64,000 nt of DNA, taken from positions 5,604,001 to 5,668,000 of the forward strand of contig NZ_LR813084.1 in assembly GCF_903815225.1 (NCBI RefSeq), read 5' to 3'. Shown here piece after piece: positions 17,664 to 26,021 of the stretch. Both the position numbers and the translations under genes were made by a program. The stretch's first letter is position 1. Each line of letters begins with the position of its first letter. Origin of the DNA: Delftia tsuruhatensis (lineage in GTDB: Bacteria; Pseudomonadota; Gammaproteobacteria; Burkholderiales; Burkholderiaceae_C). The notes under the pieces are model-generated. The model was not told the DNA's origin. It worked only from the letters and a program-made list of their open reading frames with translations, and made no database searches.

Positions 17664-18253
17664 CCTCAACGAACTCCGCCGCGCCCCAGGTCTTCACCCA
17701 GGAGCCGCTCGACTGGCTGCCATGGATTGAACCGCTGGACGAAAGCGAGCTGACCGAACGCCACCAAGCAGGCCTGGTCGATGCCTCACGCGCGCAGTCG
17801 CCCTACTTCCGCCTGCTGGCGCGCGACCCCGACACGCTGGGCGCGCGCACGCGCACCGACAAGGACATCTTCTACAACCCCGACGCCGGCCTGCCGCGCG
17901 CCGAGCGCGAGCTGGCCGCTGCGGCCACCTCGCGCGCCAATGGCTGCATCTACTGCGCCTCGGTCCATGCGCGCTTTGCCACGCACTTCTCGCGCCGGGG
18001 CGGCGACGTGCAGCGCCTGCTCGACGAAGGCCCGGGCACGGACCTGGGACCGCGCTGGAACGCCATCGTCACGGCCGCCGTGGCGCTGACCCAGACGCCG
18101 CCTGCGCTGGAGCCCGCCCACATCGATGCGCTGCGCGCCGCCGGCCTGGATGATGCCGCCATCTCCGACGTGCTGCACGGCACGGCCTTCTTCAACTGGG
18201 CCAACCGGCTCATGCTGTCGCTGGGCGAGCCGCGGCACATCGCGCCGGGCTGA
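17660..18253 (+). CDS. AhpD-like alkylhydroperoxidase-domain protein (Avi_7169-like)
   Basis: This 197-residue AhpD-fold protein carries the core SRANGCIYCASVH, with Cys96, Cys99 and His103, and Glu84 twelve residues before Cys96. That spacing mirrors the AhpD proton-relay/redox site. It could reduce a peroxide or thiol adduct made by the upstream monooxygenase, which is inference. It is the last gene of a six-gene operon in which every gene after the second starts inside its neighbour. A hairpin follows. Confidence 0.85.
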   Translation: MTSTNSAAPQVFTQEPLDWLPWIEPLDESELTERHQAGLVDASRAQSPYFRLLARDPDTLGARTRTDKDIFYNPDAGLPRAERELAAAATSRANGCIYCASVHARFATHFSRRGGDVQRLLDEGPGTDLGPRWNAIVTAAVALTQTPPALEPAHIDALRAAGLDDAAISDVLHGTAFFNWANRLMLSLGEPRHIAPG

Positions 18254-18266
18254 GCCGTCCCGACGA

Positions 18267-18285
18267 AGCGGCCGGATCGGCCGCT
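18267..18285. terminator. Hairpin between convergent AhpD-like and DASS genes
   Basis: Arms AGCGGCCG/CGGCCGCT form a perfect 8-bp stem with loop GAT in the 37-bp convergent gap. It lacks a T tract, so termination strength is uncertain. Confidence 0.45.
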
Positions 18286-18290
18286 CCCCG

Positions 18291-19796
18291 TCACCACAGG
18301 CCCAGCAACTTCCACCAGGCGCTGCCGGCCACGGCGAAGATCAGCAGCTCTATCACGCACATGGCCGCGCCCACGCGCCACCAGTTGCCCAGCGTGACGT
18401 AGCCGCTGCCGAAGATGATGGGCGAGGTGCCGGTGGCATAGTGGGTCAGCGTCATCATGATGGCCGAGCCGGCCGTCATCATCAGCATGAAGGGCACGAC
18501 ATACTCCGCCGGGATCAGTTGCGCGCCCACCGTCAGGAAGGCCAGCATCATGGCGCTGATGTGGGCCGTGGTGCTGGCGAACAGGTAGTGCGAGAACACG
18601 AAGACCCCCACCAGGATGGCGGCCACGGGCAGCCAGTCCAGGCCGCTGGCGACGATGGCGTTCTTCAGGCCCTCTGCGAACCAGGCGACCACGCCCAGCT
18701 TGTTGAGCTGCTCGGCCAGCATGACCAGGGCACCGAACCAGACCAGGGTGTCCCACGCGCTTTTCTCGGACAGCACATCATCCCAGTCGATGGTGCCGGT
18801 GATGATCAGCGTGAACAGGCCCAGGAAGGCCACCACGGTCGGGTCCAGCGTGAAGGCGGGGCCGAACAGCATCTGGGGCACGTTGGCCCACAGCAGCAGC
18901 ATCATGCCGAAGGTGCCCAGCATCACGCGCTCCCTGCCCGACAGCGGCCCCATGCGGGCCATCTCGCTGCGTGCATATTCCACAGCGTTGGGCGTGGCCT
19001 TGAGCTCGGGCGGCGACAGCAGGTAGATGGCCAGCGGCATCAGCAGCAGGCACAGCAGGCCCGGCAGCAGCATGTACAGCGCCCAGGTGGTCCAGCTCAG
19101 GTGCAGGGCCTGGCCCGTGGCCTTGGCCACGAAATCCACCACCAGCGGGTTGGGCGCCGTGGCCGTCAGGAACATGGCCGAGGTGATGGGATTGGCATGG
19201 TAGTTGACCAGGGCCAGGTAGGTGCCCACCTTGCCTTGCGTCCCCTTGGCAGGGTCCGACTCGAAGGCGTTGGCGATGGACTTCATGATCGGGTGCACGA
19301 TGCCGCCGCCGCGCGCCGTGTTGCTGGGCGTGAACGGTGCCAGCACCAGCTCGCAGATCGCCAGGCCGTAGCCTATGCCCAGGGTCCGCTTGCCCATCAG
19401 CGCGATGAACATCAGGCCGATGCGATTGCCCAGGCCCGTCTTCTTGAGCCCGCGCGAGATCAGGATGGCCACCACGATCAGCCAGATCAGCGGGCTGGAA
19501 AAGCTGCTCAGCGCATCGGTGATGGCGCCCTTGGACGAGCCGGATGTGACCTGGGACAGCGAGACGATGACGATGGCCATCAAGGCCATCACGCCGATGG
19601 GCATGACCTTCAGGATGATGGCCACGATGGTGGTCAGGAAGATGGCCACCAACTGCCAGCCCTTGGGCGTCAGCCCCTCGGGCACGGGCAGCAGCAACAG
19701 CCCGAACAGCACCAGGGTGGCGATCAGCGCAGGCACCAGCCGGAACGGTACGGCCGCCTTGAAGTAGCGAAACAGCGAGGCAATCTTGTCGAGCAT
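18291..19796 (-). CDS. DASS (SLC13) family dicarboxylate/tricarboxylate anion transporter
   Basis: The 501-residue inner-membrane transporter has a dozen or so hydrophobic segments. The first SNT substrate/ion motif, PSNTARGGGIVHP, lies near residue 175, and a second half-site region, TATAPNPLVV, near 235. It resembles the CitT/TtdT/YbhI antiporter group, which exchanges citrate, tartrate or succinate. The exact substrate is not readable. The ATG at 19796 follows AAGGA. It stands alone, divergent from a small unknown gene. Confidence 0.9.
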   Translation of the reverse strand: MLDKIASLFRYFKAAVPFRLVPALIATLVLFGLLLLPVPEGLTPKGWQLVAIFLTTIVAIILKVMPIGVMALMAIVIVSLSQVTSGSSKGAITDALSSFSSPLIWLIVVAILISRGLKKTGLGNRIGLMFIALMGKRTLGIGYGLAICELVLAPFTPSNTARGGGIVHPIMKSIANAFESDPAKGTQGKVGTYLALVNYHANPITSAMFLTATAPNPLVVDFVAKATGQALHLSWTTWALYMLLPGLLCLLLMPLAIYLLSPPELKATPNAVEYARSEMARMGPLSGRERVMLGTFGMMLLLWANVPQMLFGPAFTLDPTVVAFLGLFTLIITGTIDWDDVLSEKSAWDTLVWFGALVMLAEQLNKLGVVAWFAEGLKNAIVASGLDWLPVAAILVGVFVFSHYLFASTTAHISAMMLAFLTVGAQLIPAEYVVPFMLMMTAGSAIMMTLTHYATGTSPIIFGSGYVTLGNWWRVGAAMCVIELLIFAVAGSAWWKLLGLW

Positions 19797-20090
19797 GTGG
19801 ATCCTTTGCGTTGCCAGTGCGGCGCCGACAGGCCACGCATTGCCCGGATCAAAAGCCAACAGGCTTGCACGGGCATTGGCGGCCGCGCCGCATGATTGAC
19901 ATCATGATGCACTGCAGCATGAACTCGGCGGTCCGCCGGGTTCCGCTCCACCGGAGTTTGACAGGCATCAAGCCCATGCCAGTAAAGCCGGTGCCCAGGC
20001 CGCTGCGCGCGCCGTGCACATGCCAGCATTCCCGGACCGGGCGCGCTTCGCCTCGGTGTACCCATGCAGTAAAACAGGAGAAAAGCCGAC
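19797..20090. other. Divergent intergenic region with promoter and dyad
   Basis: No gene is seen in this 294-bp gap. It contains a near-perfect 9-bp dyad (19902-19922, arms TCATGATGC/GCAGCATGA, 3-nt spacer, one mismatch). It also holds the plus-strand promoter listed separately. The dyad lies about 105 bp upstream of the DASS transporter and could be its operator. Confidence 0.5.
19958..19986 (+). promoter_or_regulatory. Sigma70-like promoter for the 105-aa unknown gene
   Basis: TTGACA (perfect -35) is followed by a 17-bp spacer and AGTAAA (3 of 6 to the -10 consensus). The gene starts about 100 bp downstream. Confidence 0.45.
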
Positions 20091-20408
20091 ATGCCAGCCA
20101 ACCGATTCTTGCCCGAGGAATGGGAATGCCGCCTTCAGGAAATCGACCTGGAGATCGCTCGCCACGCCGTCATCTGCAAGATTCCGCTCCTGCAGGCCGG
20201 CGTGGTGGAACGCGTGCTGGCCGACGACGCCAGCGTCTGCGGCGCAGGGCACGAGACCGCGTTCAAGACGCTGCGCGGTCTCTTGTACATGCACTACACC
20301 GAAGTGCTGCACATCAGTGAGGTGCTCAGCCCCGATGCGGCCCAGGAGATCGCCCACCGCGTGCGCCTGCGACTGGCGCAACGCCTGGGCCAGCAGCTCG
20401 GAGGCTGA
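20091..20408 (+). CDS. Small protein of unknown function (105 aa)
   Basis: I do not recognise this protein. It is soluble, charged and predicted mostly helical, with two cysteines (in AVICKIP and ASVCGAG) and no signal peptide. The ATG follows AGGAGA. It has its own promoter-like sequence upstream and a strong terminator after it, shared with the convergent tRNA/ribosomal operon. High GC at third positions and an ordinary amino-acid mix support that it is real. Confidence 0.7.
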   Translation: MPANRFLPEEWECRLQEIDLEIARHAVICKIPLLQAGVVERVLADDASVCGAGHETAFKTLRGLLYMHYTEVLHISEVLSPDAAQEIAHRVRLRLAQRLGQQLGG

Positions 20409-20421
20409 GGACGGGCGGCCT

Positions 20422-20442
20422 TGCCTTGCGTCGGCAAGGCAA
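20422..20442 (+). terminator. Hairpin after the 105-aa gene
   Basis: Arms CCTTGCC/GGCAAGG with a 7-nt loop lie between the stop codon and the main terminator. It may form the first part of a two-hairpin 3' end. Confidence 0.35.
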
Positions 20443-20444
20443 GA

Positions 20445-20477
20445 AAAAAGGGCTACGACACAGTCGTAGCCCTTTTC
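20445..20477. terminator. Strong bidirectional terminator ending the alpha operon/tRNA unit
   Basis: Arms GGGCTACGAC/GTCGTAGCCC with loop ACA form a 10-bp stem, flanked by an A run on the left and TTTT on the right. It can end the 105-aa gene transcript (+) and the rplQ-tRNA transcript (-). Confidence 0.92.
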
Positions 20478-20482
20478 CAATT

Positions 20483-20559
<77 letters not shown>

Positions 20560-20580
20560 GTATTCCAAAATTATAGCAGA

Positions 20581-20973
20581 TTATTCAGCTGCCTTGGCTT
20601 CTGCAGCGCCTTCTTCAGCGCGTTCCACCAGTTCCACGAAGGCCATGGGGGCGTTGTCGCCCACGCGGAAGCCCATCTTCAGGATACGGGTGTAGCCACC
20701 GGGACGCTTGGCGAAACGCGGGCCCAGCTCGTTGAAGAGCTTGGTCACGCTGTCGCGGTCGCGCAGGCGGTCGAAAGCCAGGCGGCGATTGGCAACGGTG
20801 TCGACCTTGGCCAGGGTGATCATGGGCTCGATCACGCGGCGCAGTTCCTTGGCCTTGGGAACGGTGGTCTTGATGGCTTCATGCTCGATGAGCGAATTCA
20901 TCATGTTCTTCAGCATCGCCAGGCGGTGCGAAGAGGTGCGATTGAGTTTGCGGAGGCCGTGACCGTGACGCAT
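20581..20973 (-). CDS. rplQ: 50S ribosomal protein L17
   Basis: L17 sits at the exit side of the large subunit. The 130-residue protein has the canonical MRHGHGLRKLNRTSSHR start and an acidic Ala/Glu-rich tail of about 15 residues. It ends the alpha operon's coding part. A 186-bp spacer with a hairpin separates it from rpoA, wider than the spacing elsewhere in the operon. Confidence 0.99.
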   Translation of the reverse strand: MRHGHGLRKLNRTSSHRLAMLKNMMNSLIEHEAIKTTVPKAKELRRVIEPMITLAKVDTVANRRLAFDRLRDRDSVTKLFNELGPRFAKRPGGYTRILKMGFRVGDNAPMAFVELVERAEEGAAEAKAAE

Positions 20974-21124
20974 GGTGCTTTATTCCTAAGATATGTAATT
21001 AGGACTTGTGCAAACAAGGATGCAAGCCTGGACCCGTTACCGGATCTGCAGCTTGCCTCAACCGAATTTGCGCAAGTTGTTGATTAATTCGTGCAGCCGT
21101 ATCAGGTACTGCCCGAGGCACTGA

Positions 21125-21145
21125 GGCTCTCCAAAAAGGAGAGCC
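21125..21145. terminator. Hairpin in the rpoA-rplQ spacer
   Basis: Perfect arms GGCTCTCC/GGAGAGCC with a 5-nt A (or T) loop lie 15 bp after the rpoA stop. Read on the operon strand it is not followed by a T run. It is more likely an RNA-processing or attenuation hairpin than a full terminator. Confidence 0.45.
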
Positions 21146-21159
21146 CGTAATTATAGTGC

Positions 21160-22158
21160 TTAGCGCTTTTCCAGGCCAGCGGGTGGCCAGTTCTCGAGCT
21201 TCATGCCCAGCGTCAGACCGCGGGAAGCCAGGACTTCCTTGATCTCGTTGAGCGACTTGCGACCCAGGTTGGGGGTCTTGAGCAGCTCGTTCTCGGTACG
21301 CTGGATCAGGTCGCCGATGTAGTAGATGTTCTCTGCCTTGAGGCAGTTGGCCGAACGCACGGTGAGTTCCAGCTCGTCCACGGGACGCAGCAGGATGGGA
21401 TCAAAGGCGGTTGCGGCACCACGGCCACCGGCCGGAGCATCGAAGACGCTGGCGATGTCGCCACCGTCCAGCTGTGCGAACACGGCCAGCTGTTCCACCA
21501 GGATCTTGGCGGAGGCGCGCACGGCGTCCTCGGCGGTGATCGCACCATTGGTCTCGATCTCCACCACCAGCTTGTCCAGGTCGGTGCGCTGTTCCACGCG
21601 GGCCGACTCGACGGCATAGCTCACGCGCTTGACGGGCGAGAACGAAGCGTCCAGCACGATGCGGCCGATCGACTTCGTGGACTCGTCGCCATAGCGGCGC
21701 ACGTTGCCGGGCACGTAGCCACGGCCCTTCTCGACCTTGATCTGCATGTCCAGCTTGCCGCCTTGCGACAGGTTGGCGATGACATGATCAGGGTTGATGA
21801 TCTCCACGTCATGGGGCGTCTGGATGTCGCGCGCCGTCACGACGCCTTCACCATCCTTGCGCAGGGACAGCGTCACCTCGTCGCGGTTGTGCAGCTTGAA
21901 CACCACGCCCTTGAGGTTCAGCAGGATGTTGACCACATCTTCCTGGACACCGTCGATGGACGAGTACTCGTGCAGCACACCAGCAATCGTCACTTCCGTC
22001 GCTGCGTAACCCACCATGGACGAGAGCAGGACACGGCGCAGGGCATTGCCCAGCGTATGGCCATAGCCACGCTCAAACGGCTCCAGAACAACTTTGGCGC
22101 GGTTGTGGCCAAGCTGTTCGACATTGATTGTCTTGGGCTTCAGCAAATTCGTTTGCAT
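21160..22158 (-). CDS. rpoA: RNA polymerase alpha subunit
   Basis: Alpha dimerises to scaffold RNA polymerase and contacts UP elements and activators. The 332-residue protein has an intact N-terminal assembly domain (YGHTLGNALRRVLLSSM near residue 33). Its C-terminal domain, from about residue 245, has TVRSANCLKAENI and LGRKSLNEIKEVLASRGL. The length matches the usual 329-337. It lies between rpsD and rplQ, as in most proteobacteria. Confidence 0.99.
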   Translation of the reverse strand: MQTNLLKPKTINVEQLGHNRAKVVLEPFERGYGHTLGNALRRVLLSSMVGYAATEVTIAGVLHEYSSIDGVQEDVVNILLNLKGVVFKLHNRDEVTLSLRKDGEGVVTARDIQTPHDVEIINPDHVIANLSQGGKLDMQIKVEKGRGYVPGNVRRYGDESTKSIGRIVLDASFSPVKRVSYAVESARVEQRTDLDKLVVEIETNGAITAEDAVRASAKILVEQLAVFAQLDGGDIASVFDAPAGGRGAATAFDPILLRPVDELELTVRSANCLKAENIYYIGDLIQRTENELLKTPNLGRKSLNEIKEVLASRGLTLGMKLENWPPAGLEKR

Positions 22159-22270
22159 GCAGACTTCCTCTCAATACCCCCGGCTCGTTACACCGGTAAG
22201 GCTGGTGAAGCACCCCAGCGCGATGCCTCGCGGCTGGGGGACGGTTTTACAGAAATGTCGCTGCTCAGGA

Positions 22271-22894
22271 TTAACGCGAGTACAACTCAACGATCAGGGA
22301 TTCGTTGATGTCAGCACCGAATTCGTCGCGGTCGGGCGACTTCTTGAACGTGCCTTCTGCCTTGTCGGCAGACACTTCCACCCATGCGGGGAAACCGACT
22401 TGACCAGCCAGTTGCAGGGCTTCGACGATACGAGCCTGCTTCTTGGACTTTTCACGCACGGCAACCACGTCACCCACCTTGACCATGTAGGAGGGGATGT
22501 TCACCGATTGGCCGTTCACCGTGATCGCCTTGTGCGACACCAGCTGACGCGCTTCGGAGCGGGTCGAGCCGAAGCCCATGCGGTACACCACGTTGTCCAG
22601 ACGCGACTCCAGCAGCGACAGCAGATTGGCACCGGTGTTGCCCTTCTTCTTGTCGGCGGCTTCGAAGTAGCGGCGGAATTGCTTCTCCAGCACGCCGTAC
22701 ATGCGCTTGACCTTCTGCTTTTCGCGCAGCTGCAGGCCGAAGTCGGAAGTGCGCTGACCGGAAGTACGGCCGTGCTGGCCGGGCTTGGTGTCGAACTTGG
22801 ACTTGTCGGCGATCGAGCGGCGTGCGCTCTTCAGGAACAGGTCGGTGCCTTCACGGCGGGAGAGTTTGGCCTTGGGGCCGATATAGCGTGCCAC
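22271..22894 (-). CDS. rpsD: 30S ribosomal protein S4
   Basis: S4 initiates 16S assembly and in E. coli represses the alpha operon translationally. The 207-residue protein starts with a GTG codon (MARYIGPK). It has an S4 RNA-binding domain near residues 97-160 and no zinc cysteines at the N-terminus (the C-minus form). It lies between rpsK and rpoA. Confidence 0.99.
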   Translation of the reverse strand: MARYIGPKAKLSRREGTDLFLKSARRSIADKSKFDTKPGQHGRTSGQRTSDFGLQLREKQKVKRMYGVLEKQFRRYFEAADKKKGNTGANLLSLLESRLDNVVYRMGFGSTRSEARQLVSHKAITVNGQSVNIPSYMVKVGDVVAVREKSKKQARIVEALQLAGQVGFPAWVEVSADKAEGTFKKSPDRDEFGADINESLIVELYSR

Positions 22895-22984
22895 TTGATT
22901 TCCTTTGTGTCATCTACCGTGCGCAAACACGGGAGCCGCCCGCGATGTTACACATCTGGGCGGCGGTGGGCTTGGTGAAAAAGC

Positions 22985-23389
22985 TTAGATACGACGGCGC
23001 TTCTGAGGGCGGCAGCCGTTGTGGGGAACCGGCGTCACGTCAGCGATGGACGTGATGCGGATGCCGAGGGCGCCCAGGGCGCGGACCGAGGATTCACGGC
23101 CGGGACCGGGACCCTTGATTTCCACGTCCAGGTTCTTGATGCCCTGTTCGATGGCAGCACGACCAGCCACTTCCGAAGCCACCTGGGCAGCGAAGGGAGT
23201 CGACTTGCGCGAACCCTTGAAGCCCTGGCCGCCCGACGAGGCCCACGACAGAGCGTTGCCTTGGCGGTCGGTGATGGTGATGATCGTGTTGTTGAACGAT
23301 GCGTGCACGTGGGCAATGCCGTCCGAGATGTTCTTGCGGACCTTCTTGCGAACGCGCTGTGCAGCGTTGTTTGCGGGAGACTTAGCCAT
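22985..23389 (-). CDS. rpsK: 30S ribosomal protein S11
   Basis: S11 (134 residues) forms part of the platform near the mRNA exit. HVHASFNNTIITITDRQGN near residue 27 and the Arg-rich C-terminus NGCRPQKRRRI are diagnostic. It follows rpsM by 18 bp and was probably translated from the same mRNA. Confidence 0.99.
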   Translation of the reverse strand: MAKSPANNAAQRVRKKVRKNISDGIAHVHASFNNTIITITDRQGNALSWASSGGQGFKGSRKSTPFAAQVASEVAGRAAIEQGIKNLDVEIKGPGPGRESSVRALGALGIRITSIADVTPVPHNGCRPQKRRRI

Positions 23390-23407
23390 AGTGATCTTTC
23401 AATCTCT

Positions 23408-23773
23408 TTATTTCTTCAAAGCCGCGGCACCCTTGCGCGGACCCTTGCGGGTACGGGCATTCGTGCGGGTACGCTGACCACGCATGGGCAGGCCACGACG
23501 ATGACGGAAACCGCGATAGCAACCGATGTCCATCAGGCGCTTGATGTTCATCGTGGTTTCGCGACGCAGATCACCTTCCAGCGTCAGGGAAGCCAGCTGG
23601 TCACGGATCTTTTCCAGATCGCCGTCAGTCAGTTCCTTGATCTTCTTGGAATATGCGATGCCAGCGGCTTCGCAGATCTTGCGTGCAGTGGTGCGACCGA
23701 TACCATAGATAGCGGTCAGGCCGATTTCAGCGTGCTGATGCGGCGGGATGTTAATGCCAGCGATACGTGCCAT
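23408..23773 (-). CDS. rpsM: 30S ribosomal protein S13
   Basis: S13 (121 residues) contacts the P-site tRNA and forms inter-subunit bridges. MARIAGINIPPHQHAEIGLT at the start, the H2TH region and the Arg-rich tail RTRTNARTRKGP are standard. It starts 22 bp after rpmJ. Confidence 0.99.
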   Translation of the reverse strand: MARIAGINIPPHQHAEIGLTAIYGIGRTTARKICEAAGIAYSKKIKELTDGDLEKIRDQLASLTLEGDLRRETTMNIKRLMDIGCYRGFRHRRGLPMRGQRTRTNARTRKGPRKGAAALKK

Positions 23774-23795
23774 TATTCGTCCTCAAACTTTCCTA

Positions 23796-23909
23796 TCAAC
23801 CCTGGCGCTGCTTGTGGCGCTGGTCCGTGCAGATCACTCGCACCACACCCTTGCGGCGGATGATCTTGCAGTTACGGCAGATTTTTTTGACCGAAGCCGA
23901 AACTCTCAT
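23796..23909 (-). CDS. rpmJ: 50S ribosomal protein L36
   Basis: This 37-residue protein has the Cys-containing form: Cys11, Cys14, Cys27 and a downstream His can bind zinc. It starts MRVSASVKK and is preceded by AGGAGA. In many betaproteobacteria infA lies between secY and rpmJ; here only 128 bp separate them and infA is absent. Confidence 0.97.
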   Translation of the reverse strand: MRVSASVKKICRNCKIIRRKGVVRVICTDQRHKQRQG

Positions 23910-24037
23910 TTCATTCTCCTAAAACTCTACATCCGTTGCGGCCTATCGACCGGGATACTTGCCCGCGATAGATCGAATGGGCGTCTACTAACTCTTACTG
24001 GACCCGCCGGCACCGCCGGCCAGGCCCATCACTTAGT

Positions 24038-25357
24038 TCAATTGCCAAGTGTCGCTTTGAAGTTCGCCTTTTTGAGGAGCGATTCGTACTGCTGCGACAT
24101 CATGTAGTTCTGCACCTGGGCCATGAAGTCCATGGTCACCACCACGATGATCAGCAGTGATGTGCCACCGAAGTAGAACGGGACGTTGTACTTCAGGATC
24201 AGGAACTCGGGCAACAAGCACACGAAGGTGATGTACACCGCGCCAGCCAGGGTCAGGCGAACCAGGATCTTGTCAATGTAGCGGGCCGTCTGGTCACCGG
24301 GACGGATCCCGGGGATGAAGGCACCACTCTTCTTCAGGTTGTCGGCGGTTTCCCGGCTGTTGAACACCAGGGCCGTGTAGAAGAAGCAGAAGAAGATGAT
24401 GGCAGTGGCATAGAGCATCACATAGATCGGCTGACCGGGGGTCAGCGTACTGGCAATGTCCTTCAGCCAGCGCATGGATTCCCCTGCACTGAACCAGTTC
24501 ACGACGGTCGCCGGCAGCAAGATGATCGAGGAAGCGAAGATGGGAGGGATGACCCCGGCCATGTTCAGCTTCAGCGGCAAGTGCGAGGACTGGCCGCCAT
24601 ACACCTTGTTACCCACCTGACGACGCGCATAGTTCACCAGGATCTTGCGCTGTCCCCGCTCGACAAACACGACGAAGTACGTCACGGCTGCCACCACGAG
24701 GACGATGAAGATCGCGGCCAGGATGCTCATGGCACCGGTGCGCACCAGCTCCAGCAGACCACCGATGGAACTCGGCAGACCTGCGGCGATACCTCCGAAG
24801 ATGAGGATCGAGATGCCGTTGCCCAGACCACGTTCCGTGATCTGTTCACCGAGCCACATCAGGAACATGGTGCCGGCCGTCAGGCTGACCACCGCCGTGA
24901 GGCGGAAGCCGAAGCCAGGGCTCAGAACCAGACCTGCCGAGCTTTCCAGAGCCACGGCAATTCCCAGGGACTGAAAAATCGCCAGGCCCAGAGTGCCGTA
25001 GCGGGTGTACTGGGTGATCTTGCGACGACCCGATTCACCTTCCTTCTTCAGCTGCTCGAATGTCGGGACCACGTAGGTCATGAGCTGCATGATGATCGAT
25101 GCCGAGATGTACGGCATGATCCCCAGTGCGAACACCGTGAAGCGCGACAGCGCCCCACCCGAGAACATGTTGAACAGATTGAGAATGCCGCCCTGCTGGC
25201 CATTGAACAGCTGCTGCAGCTGCGCTGGGTCGATGCCCGGCACGGGGATATGCGCCCCGATGCGGTAAACGACCAGCGCGAGCAACAGAAAAACCAGGCG
25301 GCGGCGAAGATCGCCGAATTTTCCGGTTTTTGCAATTTGAGCTGCGCTAGTAGCCAC
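24038..25357 (-). CDS. secY: Protein translocase subunit SecY
   Basis: SecY is the ten-helix channel of the Sec translocon. The 439-residue protein starts at a GTG (MATSAAQIAK). The plug/helix-2 region GGALSRFTVFALGIMPYISA is near residue 67, and the cytoplasmic ATP-motor loop GIRPGDQT is near 355. The length agrees with the family (about 440). It lies after rplO as the membrane-protein member of the spc operon. Confidence 0.99.
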   Translation of the reverse strand: MATSAAQIAKTGKFGDLRRRLVFLLLALVVYRIGAHIPVPGIDPAQLQQLFNGQQGGILNLFNMFSGGALSRFTVFALGIMPYISASIIMQLMTYVVPTFEQLKKEGESGRRKITQYTRYGTLGLAIFQSLGIAVALESSAGLVLSPGFGFRLTAVVSLTAGTMFLMWLGEQITERGLGNGISILIFGGIAAGLPSSIGGLLELVRTGAMSILAAIFIVLVVAAVTYFVVFVERGQRKILVNYARRQVGNKVYGGQSSHLPLKLNMAGVIPPIFASSIILLPATVVNWFSAGESMRWLKDIASTLTPGQPIYVMLYATAIIFFCFFYTALVFNSRETADNLKKSGAFIPGIRPGDQTARYIDKILVRLTLAGAVYITFVCLLPEFLILKYNVPFYFGGTSLLIIVVVTMDFMAQVQNYMMSQQYESLLKKANFKATLGN

Positions 25358-25381
25358 GGATGTCTTCTTTCAGAACTTTAA

Positions 25382-25813
25382 TCAGGCGATGCTGCCGCCG
25401 GCAGCTTCGATGGCGGCCTTGGCGCCGGCGGTGGCGCCGATGCCGCTGAGCTTGACAGCCTTGCTGATTTCACCGCTCTTGATGACCTTGACCACCTTGG
25501 CGATTTCACCAACCAGTCCGGCCTGCTTCAGAGCTGCCAGATCGACTTCGGCCAGGCCGAGCTGTTCCAGGGCGGACAGGGTCACTTCTGCATTGAACTT
25601 CAGCAGATGCGACTTGAAGCCACGCTTGGGCAGACGGCGCTGCAGAGGCATTTGACCGCCTTCGAAGCCCACCTTGTGGTAGCCGCCCGAACGCGACTTC
25701 TGGCCCTTGTGACCACGGCCGGCGGTCTTGCCCAGGCCGGAGCCGATGCCACGGCCGACACGGCGCTTGGCATGCTTGGCACCCGCTGCAGGCTTGATGC
25801 TATTGAGTTCCAT
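25382..25813 (-). CDS. rplO: 50S ribosomal protein L15
   Basis: L15 is a late-assembly large-subunit protein. The Gly/Arg-rich N-terminus (KRRVGRGIGSGLGKTAGRGHKGQ near residue 15) is diagnostic in its shorter segments. Two consecutive ATG codons follow AAGGA. The second, at 25813, has better spacing and gives MELNSIKP; the first, at 25816, would add one Met. Confidence 0.98.
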   Translation of the reverse strand: MELNSIKPAAGAKHAKRRVGRGIGSGLGKTAGRGHKGQKSRSGGYHKVGFEGGQMPLQRRLPKRGFKSHLLKFNAEVTLSALEQLGLAEVDLAALKQAGLVGEIAKVVKVIKSGEISKAVKLSGIGATAGAKAAIEAAGGSIA

Positions 25814-25824
25814 CATCAATCCTT

Positions 25825-26007
25825 TCAGAGGACTTTGACCAGATAGCTGATCTTGTTGATCATGCCGCGCACGGCAGGCGTGTCCTGCAGTTCGCTGACG
25901 CTATTGAGCTTGCGCAGACCCAGGCCACGGACGGTGGCGCGGTGCGATTGCTTGGTGCCAATGGGGCTGCGCACCAGTTGCACCTTCACGGTTTGTTGCG
26001 TTGTCAT
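25825..26007 (-). CDS. rpmD: 50S ribosomal protein L30
   Basis: This 60-residue protein has the ferredoxin-like L30 fold with VQLVRSPIGTKQSHR near residue 9 and LGLRKLNS near 29. It lies between rpsE and rplO with short gaps. Confidence 0.98.
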   Translation of the reverse strand: MTTQQTVKVQLVRSPIGTKQSHRATVRGLGLRKLNSVSELQDTPAVRGMINKISYLVKVL

Positions 26008-26021
26008 GTGATTGACTCCGA

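Noticed and set aside
18126..19895. Long plus-strand open frame (589 codons) opposite the DASS transporter
   Set aside because: Gln/His-rich shadow of a membrane-protein gene on the other strand.
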